Positions 11,575-23,131 of a stretch of 64,000 nt of DNA are shown piece after piece. The translations under genes and the position numbers were made by a program. A model generated the notes under the pieces. The model saw only the letters and a program-made list of their open reading frames with translations. It was not told where the DNA came from and searched no databases. Position 1 is the first letter of the stretch. Every line of letters starts with the position of its first letter. The DNA is from Siderastrea radians. Lineage: Eukaryota > Cnidaria > Anthozoa > Scleractinia > Rhizangiidae. The stretch is taken from positions 29,962,641-30,026,640 of the forward strand of contig OZ024900.1 of NCBI GenBank assembly GCA_964017195.1, in the 5' to 3' direction.

Positions 11575-11750
11575 CAGTGGAACCTCGATTCAACGAAGTG
11601 CCAAGGGACTGGGGAAATTGGTTCGTTATATCGAGGATTCGTTATATCGAGGTTCTATTCCATACATTACACCATTACGGGGCTGAAAAATATCGTTCGT
11701 TATACCGAGGACTTTATTATATAGAGGTTCGTTAAATCGAGGTTCCACTG
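11575..11750. mobile_element. pogo/Tigger-like MITE, TA target
   Basis: CAGTGGAACCTCGATT at 11575 mirrors AATCGAGGTTCCACTG ending at 11750. TA dinucleotides flank it at 11573-11574 and 11751-11752. The CAGTGGAACCTCG end is characteristic of pogo-type Tc1/mariner elements. At 176 bp it is non-autonomous. The inside repeats TTCGTTATATCGAGG. Confidence 0.9.
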
Positions 11751-11871
11751 TAATACGTTTTCATCATAGAACCATAGTTTTTCTCGTTCTGAAAATGGTA
11801 TTCGATGAGAATTTGTTGGCCTACGGCCTCGTCGGCTAAGTATCAGGTGATATTCCGCGCGATTTCGCAGG

Positions 11872-12162
11872 GGGCCATTCCATTTAATATCCACACCCCC
11901 CCCCCCCCCGATGGAAGAGATTTTCTGAGGGGCCCTTGATGGTCATTTCTGAGGGGGTCGCTGCGTCGGCGCCTTTGATCTTTTGAATATTTCCGAGGGG
12001 TTCGAAAAAAAAATTGGCTTTTTTCTGAGGGGAAAAGAGAATTTAGGCAATTTCTGAAGGGGTGCACGTGTCGGCACTTTTGATCTTTGATTTCTTAGGG
12101 AGTAAATTTTGACTGACTTCTTCCATAGGGGGGGGGGGCGTGGATATAAAATGGAATGGCCC
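11872..12162. mobile_element. Inverted-repeat MITE with homopolymer-flanked arms
   Basis: GGGCCATTCCATTTAATATC followed by a C-run (11872-11910) mirrors a G-run then GATATAAAATGGAATGGCCC (12127-12162). The 290-bp element is rich in TTTCTGAGGGG repeats. No coding potential. Confidence 0.8.
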
Positions 12163-12203
12163 AGGATAATTGTTAATTACAACATATCTGCAATGTTTGT
12201 TAA

Positions 12204-15200
12204 GAGCGAATGTTACCAACGGTCAAACATTTGGTGGCAACAGGTCAAAAATCAATTCCGCTCATATTCTTATGTTAGGTAGACCTTAACGTGAAACAAA
12301 TCACTGCATAGTTCGTTTGGCTGAATATCGATTTATTTTCAAGAAAATCGATATTAACGGAATTCTCTCAAAATGCGGCTTTTGAAGCTCAAAATTTAAG
12401 GCAAATCTCGAAGCTTCGCGTGACAAAATGAAGCACTCCAGAGCAATAAAAATGAACCAAGCGTATAGAACGATGGTTAAATATATGTCAAAAGCAATTT
12501 CACCAATTTCTGCTCATTTATTTACGAGCTCTAATCAAATTTATCTGACATACTTTTGACTAGATAAAAAGTATATCAAGTTTAACCCCTAAAAAAAGTA
12601 TGTGGTACCGAATATTATTCGTCAAGAATCTGGATTTCAAGAGGAGAAGGGATGTTCTTTTGCCTCCTAAAAGGATTTTTTGGGGAAATGTATTGACGCG
12701 ATGTTATAAAATTTTAAAGTTGGAGAAAATGCGTCGATTCAAGCGATCAGAAAAGTCAGCCTAATTAACTCAGTGTACACATACACAAACAACTTCACGT
12801 TTACCGCAGGTTTTGATCAGCAAACAACCGATTTTAACACAAAATCCTCTAACCTTCATGTTGCTGTATCACAGATGAGAGCTGTGGTCCTTGTTTATGA
12901 TAAAATTCAAGCAAACTGCAAGGAAACTTGACAGGATATCGCAACTTGCCATGCCGTTTCACCAAACATCCGCCGTTTTTGATGTGAGGATTCTCTTTTC
13001 CTATTTTCGTTCGAAAGCAGGCTTAAGGTGTTGTACATAAGATGTTTTTCCTTTGAAACTAGCTCTGAACTGAACAGCGAAACAAGAAGTCGTTAATACA
13101 AAAACATCTGTTACGTGCTTTTGGTGATGCCGCTAATTAATTTAGAACGAGTTTTAGTGAAATCGACTACTGCATGCATGTACCGCGGTAACGAAATTTT
13201 GGGTGCATCCGGTGACTTTGGGGAATATGGTTTAATTTTTTTCAAATAAGCTAATTCTGTCTTCCTACGTTTACTACTTTAATGACTGAGCGAAGATTCT
13301 CAGTAGGTTGGGTTCGATGAGTACTTTGAAATCTGTGCAACTGAAAAAAGCGCACCTTGGTTGCGTGACATACCCTAGACTGAGCTTTTACCTGATGGGC
13401 AGGGCAAAGGGGGTTTTAAAAATATATTCTCTGTTGGTTTTCCAAGAAGTTCCACAGTTAATAAACGCTATATTATATACTATGGCTAGATTAAAATACA
13501 AAGTCAGGCATAAAAATTTCCTGTTCAGTCTTAAAATTCTTTTCTCGTTTTGTTGGGGTGAGGGTGGGGTGGGGCTTGGGCTATAGGTTTCGGGGAAAGA
13601 AGTTTTAGAGAACACTGAATCGACTGATTGTATCGATTCCTGGCATTCAAAGACTTTCAAATAAGGCAGTGGTGATACGTTAAACCTCCTTTTTATTTTT
13701 ACCTGGTTCTTGTTCGTATTTACGTGCTAGTGTACATTAAACGCACAAACACTTATTTACGGAGAATAGACATTAATAAAAAAAATCAAAACTCGTACTG
13801 GTTCTCAGGGAATAAATTTAATGATCTGCAAGATTGGTAAGAGCTTTGTCCTGTGGCAGAAAATACAACCCACTACGGGCTTTACTTGGATGACTTTTTA
13901 TGAGTCTTGGGTTTTCCGCTTTTGATGCTCAACAGGCACCAACGAAAAACGACTCTACTCGACTGACACTGTAGTGCGTGCAGTCTTTTTTTAAAGCTTC
14001 CAACAGTGAAGAAAACTACAAAACGGTTAACGGGGGGGGGGGGGGGGGTTCAACGTTCTATTCAACACCGATCAACGCTGTTGAATTTTTAAAACAAGTT
14101 TGGCCTTCCAGCTTAATGATGTTTCACAATTTTGCCGACTTTTCTTTTGTTCTCAGGTGTGCCACCCTGTGCAATGATGTTCTGTAACATTGATTCAACT
14201 TTTTCTATGTTCTCAGGTGTGATCAAAAGTATTGAATTCGTTTGCCCACCTTGTTCAACATCGCACAACAAAGTTGTGTTCTAGATTGTTGAATAATGTT
14301 GAAGGAGTTTGGCCGAGTCATAAAGTTTGCAAACGCCAAAAACGCAAAGAGTTTGAGCCAACAAAGTGAGGGCGCAGCCGGGGTTGAAGGCTAAGAGAAG
14401 GGGGAAGTTTGAACCCTTAATCCCCCAACATGAAAAGGTTTCCTCTTAAGTAGGTTTATAAACCCCCCCCCCCCCCACCCATCGCCTCCATCCTCGCGAA
14501 AGTGGGTCGGTCGGTCGGTTGATCGGTTAAGCAAAAGGGAAAGATAATTCCAAGATAAAAATTCCAAGCGAGCCGCAGCGACCCGCTATCACTCTTAAAG
14601 TTGTTCGAAGACGATCGACCTTGATATGAGGGTGACTTAGATGTCCAAGTCACCTCAAGATGCCTTTAAAGAATATTAAAACGCACGAGGAAAGGGTGCA
14701 GGCACGGACTAAGTATTTCTACTAGGGGCCTTTTGGGTCTGTGAAATCAAGTTTTCGGAAAATCGAGAACCTGCAAATTCCTTGCCGATCCGCTTTTTTA
14801 GTTACTGAACAAAGCTTTATCACATGCAGGTGGCTGGCTTGAATGTTGTGTGATGTTGTAAAGGAAAAGGTTTCACGTCTGCATAATTGATACATTAAAG
14901 GTGGATTAAGTGAGTTCTGAAACAACAGATGGAAAAGCTCCGCTTTATTTGAAAATCCTTTAATGCCAAGAATCGTTTACTTATACTATTACTTTTACCC
15001 GGGCACTTACAGTCAGTCGATTTAGTATTTTCTTGAACGTCTTTTCAAACACCTTTAGCCCAAACCCCGCCCCACCCTAAACAAAAAGAAAGAAAAAATT
15101 CTCAGACTGAAAACGAGGAGATTTTCATGTCCAACTTTGTATTTTAATCCAGCCATAGTTCATTACCTGTGCTACCTCTTGGAAAACCAACAGAGAATAT

Positions 15201-16419
15201 GTTTTTAAATCCCTTCGCCCTGCCCACCAGGAAAAAGCTCTAGGGTTAATGTCACGCAACCAACGGACGTTTTTTTTCAGTTTCACGCATTTTTAAGTGC
15301 TCATCTGAAACCAATCTACTGAGAATCTTCGCTCAGTCCTTAAATTAATAAACGTAGGATGAGAAGAATAGCTTATTTGAAAAAACGATTTAACCTTATT
15401 CCCCAAAGTCACTCGATGCACCCAAAATTTCGTTACCGCGGTACATGCATGCAGTTGTCGATTTCAGTAAAACTCGTTCTGACTGAATTAATTAGCGGCA
15501 TCACTTAAAGCACGTAACAGATGTTTTTGTATTAACGACTTCTTGTTTCGCTGTTCAGTTCAGAGTTAGTTTCAAAGGAAAGGCATCTTTTGTACAACAC
15601 CTTAAGCCTGTTTTCTAAGGAAAATAGGAAAAGAGAATCCTCACATAAAAACGGCGGATGTTTGGTGAAACGGCATGGCAAGTTGCGATATCCTGTCAAG
15701 TTTCCTTGCAGTTTGCTTGAATTTTATCATGAACAAGGACCACAGCTCTCATCTGTGATACAGCAACATGAAGGTTAGAGGATTTTGTGTTAAAATCGGT
15801 TGTTTGCTGATCAAAACCTGCGGTAAACGTGAAGTTGTTTGTGTATGTGTACACTGAGTTAATTAGGCTGACTTTTCTGATCGCTTGAATCGACGCATTT
15901 TGTCCAACTTCAAAATTTTATAACATCGCGTCAATACATTTCCCCAAAAAATCCTTTTAGGAGGCAAAAGAACATCCCTTCTCCTCTTGAAATCCAGATT
16001 CTTGACGAATAATATTCGGTACCACATACTTTTTTTAGGGGTTAAACTTGATATACTTTTTATCTAGTCAAAAGTATGTCGGATAAATTTAATTAGAGCT
16101 CGTAAATAAATGAGCAGAAATTGCTGAAATTGCGTTTGACATATATTTAAACATCGTTCTGTACGTTTGGTTCATTTTTATTGCTCTGGAGTGCTTCATT
16201 TTGTCACGCGAAGCTTCGAGATTTGCCTTAAATTTTGAGCTTTTGAGCGAATTCCGTTAATATCGATTTTCTTGAAAACAAATCGATATTCAGCCAAACG
16301 AACTATACAGCGATTTGTTTCACATTAAGGTCTACCTAACATAAGAATATGAGCGGAATTGATTTTTGAGCTGTTGCCACAATATTTTGAAAATGTTTGA
16401 TTTTTGGCAACATTTGCTC
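12204..16419. mobile_element. Kolobok/piggyBac-type non-autonomous element with 1.45-kb TIRs, TTAA target
   Basis: The outer ends GAGCGAATGTTACCAA (12204) and TTGGCAACATTTGCTC (to 16419) are inverted and flanked by TTAA at 12200-12203 and 16420-16423. The arms then match almost base for base: 12204-13670 against 14938-16419. For example, ATATCGATTTATTTTCAAG at 12328 faces its complement near 16282, and AAATAAATGAGCAGAAATT at 16105 faces 12500-12520. The 1.27-kb centre (13671-14937) has a G17 run at 14032-14048, a C-run near 14463 and AACA-rich foldback sequence. No transposase frame is present. The TTAA target fits Kolobok or piggyBac; the GAG terminus argues for Kolobok. Confidence 0.87.
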
Positions 16420-17254
16420 TTAATAAGTAACAACGTTTTATTACTGTTTTACTCTATACATGATGAAAAATGCACGACAGTAGAATGGTTGTGCCTAAAT
16501 AATACCGTCCAGAAGGACAGCCGAGGAGTACTAGGAACGACTTTCCGATTCGGCCGGCTTTCGGAAAATTCTCGGCAAATATCCAATATGGCGGACTGAG
16601 CATTCAAAGCAGGCATTAAAGAGGCCGAGAAACAAGGTTTTTACTGTACACTTCACCCCATTCATGTACAGTGCTTGTTTAAACATGAAATTCGCGTCGA
16701 ACTGTTCAATGTCTTCGAAAAAAACTTCTGTTAGCCGACGCTAGATTAGCTCAAGTACTCCAAATTAAGAAACTGAAACGGTAAGCTTGTGAGGGTCTTG
16801 TAAGAATTGAAATCTTTATTTAAAAACCGTGTTTTTTGCGATTGAGACATTGTCTTAGAAATAATGGATCCTTTGTCACAAGTCTATTCCGTTTTATGTG
16901 TAACTAGGTTGTCTTGTCCCTCTAGTCGGTATTACCCTAAGAAGTAATACCGCCCAGGGGGACATACAGACACATGAGCTTCTTATACATCATACTTTGA
17001 ATATTTTTTTCAAACCATTGCAGACCTTGCTGATAAGGTATAATGGTAACTCGGAAAACTTGACTTATTGTAAATATTTTTAAACTTAGTGCTCTTGCCT
17101 TCACCTTTGGGGGGGGGGGGGGGTGCAAGCTGTGTACATGTATATTCATCATCTTTCATTTACTTTCCACCTGGATTTCTATTACACAGTTTCTTTCAGA
17201 TTATGCTGTTTACAGGTTTCTACTATAACTCTGATAGCTTAACATAAATATTTT

Positions 17255-18450
17255 CAGACTTAGTAGTCCTTGTCCCTTTGACTGGTATTACCTAAAAAGA
17301 TTTTACCATCTGTGAAAGGACATACTGTGTGTTTACGAGCATTCACAGCTTACATTTCGTTAATATGATCAAAGATATTGGTCTTGTCCCTTTGAACCAT
17401 ATCACCTAAGTAAATAGTACTGGAATACTGCCTAGATGGACACATGGCGATTCAGCTTGCATGTTGTAGATATTCTCATGCTTCGTAGTCTTGTCCTTTT
17501 GGCAAGTATTACCCAAAGAGATAGTACCATCTGAGGGACACACTGTTTGTATTCATGATTATTCAGCTCACATTTCATTAACATCTTCAGACTTAGTGGT
17601 CTTGTCTCTTTGAATGGTATTACCTAAGAAAATAGTACCGCTTAGAAGGACACATGACTATTCAGCTTGCATGTTGTAGATATTCTCGTGCTTAGTAGTC
17701 TTGTCCCTTTAGCAGGTATTACCCAAAGAGATACTACCATCTGGGGGACACACTGTTTGTATTCATAATTCATAAGTATTCAGCTCACATTTCATTAATA
17801 TCTCTAGACTTAGTGGTCTAATCCCTTTGAATGGTATTACCTAAGAAAATAGTTAACCGCCTAGAAGGACACATGACTGTTCAGCTTGCATATTGTAGAT
17901 ATTCTCATGCTTAGTAGTCTTGTCCCTTTGGCAGGTATTACCCAAAGAGATAGTACCATCTGGGGGGACAAACTGTTTGTATTCATGAGTATTGAGCTCA
18001 CATTTCATAAATGGGATCTTCAGACGTAGTAGTCTTGTCCCTTTGAATGGTATTACTTAAGAAAACAGTACAGCCAAGAAGGACACATGACTATTCAGCT
18101 TGCATGTTGTAGATATTCTCATACTTAGTAGTCTTGTCCCTTTGGCAGGTATTACCCAAAGAGATAGTGCCATCTGGGGGGACAAACTGTTTGTATTCAT
18201 GAGTATTCAGCTCACATTTCATAAATATCTTTAGACGTAGTAGTCTTGTCCCTTTGAATGGTATTACTTAAGAAAATAGTACCGCCAAGAAGGACACATG
18301 ACTATTCAGCTTGCATGTTGTAGATATTCTCATGCTTAGTAGTCTTGTCCCTTTGGCTGGTATTACCGAAGAAAATAGTACCACCCAGAAGGACACATGG
18401 GTATTCAGCTCGCATGTCACCAAACGAGAGCCTGGTTGCAGGCTATCATG
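17255..18450 (+). repeat. Tandem array of about 210-bp units in the left TIR
   Basis: The anchor TTCAGCTTGC recurs at 17451, 17661, 17880, 18094 and 18304, a spacing of 210-219 bp. Each unit is two related half-units of about 98-110 bp. Both begin CTTGTCCCTTTG and carry GGTATTACC then ATAGTACC. One half continues with a GGGGGACA-type string and the other with AGAAGGACACATG. Confidence 0.88.
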
Positions 18451-20469
18451 CTTAGTGGTCTTGTACCATCCATCCTAGATTGAGGTGTCTAATTGCAGTG
18501 TTAAGTATTGTGAGAAAACGCCCACAAAGGTGAATGGGTTAACAGAGGTATCAGCTAAGGGCTATTTGTCAATTCATAAATTTCTTGTACACGTAAAATT
18601 GAAATATTGTGAATGGAATAAAATTATTGTTTGAAAATTAGATTCATTGTTCTGTGTTCTGTGTTTCAGTGTTCTGTGTAGTCTTTCATTACAGGAATTG
18701 TCCATTTCCCTTCCATGGAAGGTTTTTTTTTGGGGGGGGGGGGGGTTGAGACACCTCCCCTCACCCAACCCCTTGAGAGATTTTAAGACTTTGTATTTTG
18801 AGACTTCCGCCCACCTCCAAATTTCCAAGAACATTCCGTGGTGGAGGTATGGTTATTTTCTGGAACAACACAATTATATTTTTAACTGGGGGTTGCAGTG
18901 ATATTAATGGAACTGTTCCTCACTCTCTCAAATTTTACCACAAGAAACTTGTATGCAGCCGGATGCTCTCTCAAAATGAAAACCCTGCTTAATCTTAGCA
19001 TTTTCGAAAGAAAAATGTCACCGTTTGTAAAAAAAAATAGAGAATGCAATTTAACAATGCGCTAATTAATTAATTGGCACATTTCAAAACCATAAAGTTC
19101 ATTCAAGTGAAATCCAACTACAGGAAAACTCAGAGGTAAAACTGTTAAACTTCCCATTGAACTGAAAATTAAGGTTAATACAATAACACTGACCTTTGGC
19201 ACCAAAGCTTTTGTTTACGCTTCTCACAATGAATTTGCTGATTGTGGCTTTCTCGAATTCTGAGATCACTCTATTTGTTTCTTCTAGTGTGGAGACATAC
19301 AACTCACCACCAGAGGACCAGTCATGCAAATTTTCAGCTGTCTCCAAGGAAAACTAAGAATATTGGAAAGTCCTACTTCGAAACAGTCGTTTTTCCCGCC
19401 AATTTTACTGCGGGAACGTGCACACGTCTGAAGGCTGGGTTTGAAAACCCATGGCAATGTCAAAGTTAACACAGTCACATTAAGAATGCCATTCAGTAAT
19501 CATTCTAAAAATTAGAACTTGTAGTCATCACCCATCTTGATAAAGTAAAGAAATTGATTAAATAATTAAATGGATATAAAAGGACAATTTTTTTGTTAAA
19601 TATGTTTTATATACCAAAATTCTCTGTTTTCGTCTTGTCTCTCTTTTACCACCATTAACCAAAATTAGCACCACATCGTTCCTAACTGAGCAGTCTCAGT
19701 TACGAGCGGGTTTTTTCTTCAACAGATGGTGAACAAGTTGATTACAGTTACTATTCCCTTGTCATTGTAAAAATGAAAAACAAAATAGAAAAAGGCAAAC
19801 AATCAACAATAACTCATTTTTATTACATTTGAAACAATTACATACATACATAAACTTTATTTACACATTTGGATTTGTACAGTAACAATTCCTGCTAGTA
19901 TCTCCAAATGAAAAACAAAATTAACTAAAAATTAAAAAGAAAAAAATTAAAATTAATGTTTGTTTTCCTTCCAATGGCCTTTGCCTCCTTCATGGGCAGA
20001 ATGAGAAACAGTTCCATTAATATCACTGCAACCTCAAGTCAAAAATATAATTGTGTTGTTCCAGAAAACAACCATACCTCCCCCACGGAATGTTCTCAGA
20101 AATTTGGAGGTGGGTGGAGATCTCAAAATACAAAGTTTTAAAATCTCTCAAGGGGTGGGGTGAGGGGAGGTGTCTCAACCCCACCCCCCCCCCCCCCCAA
20201 AACGTTCCATGGAAGGGAAATGGACAATAATTCCTGTAATGAAGTACTACATTAATGACACAGCACAATGAATCTAATTTTCGAACAATAATTTTATTCC
20301 ATTCACAATATTTGAATTTTAATGTACAAGATTTATGAATTAACAAATAGCCCTTAGCTGATACCTCTGTTAACACATTCACATTTGTGGGAGTTTTCTG
20401 ACAACACTTAATACTGCAATAAGGCACCTCAATCTAGCATGGATGGTACAAGACCACTAGCCTGCGAGC

Positions 20470-21950
20470 AGGGTCTCATTTGGTGACATGCGAGCTGAAT
20501 ACCCGTGTGTCCTTCTGGGTGGTACTATTTTCTTACTAGGTAATACCAGCCAAAGGGACAAGACAACTAAGCATGAAAATATCTACAACATGCAAGCTGA
20601 ATAGTCATGTGTCCTTCTAGGCGGTACTATTTTCTTAGGTAATACAATTCAAAGGGACAAGACAACTAAGTCTGAAGATATTTATGAAATGTGAGCTGAA
20701 TACTCATGAATACAAACAGTTTGTCCCCCAGATGGTACTATCTCTTTGGGCAATACCTGCCAAAGGGACAAGACTACTAAGCACGAGAATATCGTACCAC
20801 ATGTAAGCTGAATAGTCATGTGTCCTTCTGGGTGGTACTATTTTCTTAGGTAATACCAGCCAAAGGGACAAGTCTTGTCCCTTTGGCTGGTATTACCTAA
20901 GAAAATAGTACCACCCAGAAGGACACATGACTATTCAGCTTACATGTGGTACGATATTCTCGTGCTTAGTAGTCTTGTCCCTTTGGCAGGTATTGCCCAA
21001 AGAGATAGTACCATCTGGGGGACAAACTGTTTGTATTCATGAGTATTCAGCTCACATTTCATAAATATCTTCAGACTTAGTTGTCTTGTCCCTTTGAATT
21101 GTATTACCTAAGAAAATAGTACCGCCTAGAAGGACACATGACTATTCAGCTTGCATGTTGCAGATATTCTCATGCTTAGTTGTCTTGAAGACAACTAAGC
21201 ATGAGAATATCTGCAACATGCAAGCTGAATAGTCATGTGTCCTTCTAGGCGGTACTATTTTCTTAGGTAATACAATTCAAAGGGACAAGACAACTAAGTC
21301 TGAAGATATTTATGAAATGTGAGCTGAATACTCATGAATACAAACAGTTTGTTCCCCAGATGGTACTATCTCTTTGGGCAATACCTGCCAAAGGGACAAG
21401 ACTACTAAGCACGAGAATATCGTACCACATGTAAGCTGAATAGTCATGTGTCCTTCTGGGTGGTACTATTTTCTTAGGTAATACCAGCCAAAGGGACAAG
21501 ACAACTAAGCATGAGAATATCTGCCACCTGCAAGCTGAATAGTCATGTGTCCTTCTAGGCGGTACTATTTTCTTAGGTAATACAATTCAAAGGGACAAGA
21601 CTACTACGTCTAAAGATATTTATGAAATGTTAGCTGAATACTCATGAATACAAACACTTTGTCCCCCCAGATGGTACTATCTCTTTGGGTAATACCTGCC
21701 AAAATGACAAGACTACTAAGCATGAAAATATCTACAACATGCAAGCCAAATAGCCATGTGTCCATCTAGGCGGTACTCCAGTACTATTTACTTAGGTAAT
21801 ATGGTTCAAAGGGACAAGACCAATATCTTTGATCATATTAACGAAATGTAAGCTGTGAATGCTCGTGAACACACAGTATGTCCTTTCACAGATGGTACAA
21901 TCTTTTTAGGTAATACCAGTCAAAGGGACAAGGACTACTAAGTCTGAAAA
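20470..21950 (-). repeat. Inverted counterpart of the 210-bp array in the right TIR
   Basis: The same half-units in opposite orientation (GGTACTAT...GGTAATACC...CAAAGGGACAAG). The array is interrupted by one segment (20874-21186) that is flipped back to the orientation of the left arm. Confidence 0.88.
20560..21500. repeat. Three 313-bp units in alternating orientation (A, A inverted, A)
   Basis: 20560-20872, 20874-21186 and 21188-21500 are each exactly 313 bp. The middle one is the reverse complement of its neighbours, and they are separated by single bases (T at 20873, G at 21187). Identity is nearly complete; I noticed only a few substitutions, such as GTCCCC against GTTCCC. Both junctions are therefore perfect-centre palindromes with one-base loops. 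Confidence 0.9.
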
Positions 21951-22893
21951 TATTTATGTTAAGCTATCAGAGTTATAGTAGAAACCTGTAAACACATAAT
22001 CTGAAAGAAACTGTGTATTGTAATAGAAATCCAGGTGAAAAGTAAATGAAAGATGAATATACATATACACAGCTTGCACCCCCCCCCCCCCCAAAGGTGA
22101 AGGCAAGAGCACTAAGTTTAAAAATATTTACGATAAGTCAAGTTTTCCGAGTTACCATTATACCTTATCAGCAAGGCCTGCAATGGTTTGAAAAAAATAT
22201 TCAAAGTATGATGTATAAGAAGCTCATATGTCTGTATGTCCCCCTGGGCGGTATTACTTCTTAGGGTAATACCGACTAGAGGGACAAGACAACCTTGTTA
22301 CACATAAAACGGAACAGACTTGTAACAAAGAATCCATTATTTCTAAGACAATGTCTAAATCGCAAAAACACGGCTTTTAAATAAAGATTTCAATTCTTAC
22401 AAGACCCTCACAAGCTTACCGTTTCAGTTTCTTAATTTGGAGTACTTGAGCTAATTTAGCGTCGGCTAACAGAAGTTTTTTTCGAAGTCATTGAACGGTT
22501 CGACGCCAATTTCATTTTTAAACAAGGACCGTACATGAATGGGGTGAAGTGTACAGTAAAAACCTTGTTTCTCGGCCTCTTTAATGCCTGCTTTGAATGC
22601 TCAGTCCGCCATATTGGATATTTGCCGAGAATTTTCCGAAAGCCGGCCGAATCGGAAAGTCGTTCCTAGTACTCCTCGGCTGTCCTTCTGGACGGTATTA
22701 TTTAGGCACAACCCAGTAGAATACGCACTTGTTTCTGATGTATACAGCATCTCTCACGCGCTTTTATTAGGTCTTCTCGGGTACTTCGATAGAGGTCAGT
22801 ATTAATAGTTTTCGTAAAGAAAGTAAAGTCAAGTTAAAATTTACTGTGTGGTCAGTCGTTATTTTTGGAGGTTTGTTAGTTCAAGGGTACCCA

Positions 22894-23131
22894 GGGGCCT
22901 GTTTCTCGAAAGTCCCCGATACCTTTTCCGGCCCGGAATGCTATTTCATGAGCGTAAAATTTGCCTTAGAGATTCAAATTTTGTTGTTTTTTAAAGCTAA
23001 CAAGTAAAATTCTAAGTTGACGAAACAAGCCGAGCTGGTTTGCACCACACCACCATCCTATAGATTTTGATTTTTTAAAAAATGTAGCTTCGGGCCCGAA
23101 AAGTTACCGGGACTTTCGAGAAACGGGCCCC
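22894..23131. mobile_element. Short TIR element (GGGGCCTGTTTCTCGAAAGT)
   Basis: GGGGCCTGTTTCTCGAAAGT at 22894 mirrors ACTTTCGAGAAACGGGCCCC ending at 23131, with one mismatch. CAG flanks both sides, perhaps as a 3-bp target duplication. The element is 238 bp and non-coding. Confidence 0.82.

Larger units (their letters stand above)
16487..22713. mobile_element. Giant-TIR Mutator-like (MULE) element, 9-bp target duplication
   Basis: GGTTGTGCCTAAATAATACC at 16487 is the exact reverse complement of the sequence ending at 22713. Both ends are flanked by the direct repeat CAGTAGAAT (16478-16486 and 22714-22722). The arms run inward for more than 2.4 kb (16487-18920 against 20013-22713), leaving a 1.1-kb centre. 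Each arm contains a stretch shared with no other part of the window, a tandem array of about 210-bp units, and then unique sequence again. No transposase is visible. A 9-bp duplication with very long TIRs is the hallmark of Mutator-like elements. The assignment is by structure only. Confidence 0.9.

Noticed and set aside
13308..15778. Open frames inside the long TIR element
   Set aside because: They are short, lack motifs, and the two arms do not preserve the same frames, so there is no sign of selection.
17255..21950. CRISPR-like regular repeats
   Set aside because: The units are about 210 bp without short repeat-spacer structure, sit in a eukaryotic transposon, and no cas-like genes are present.
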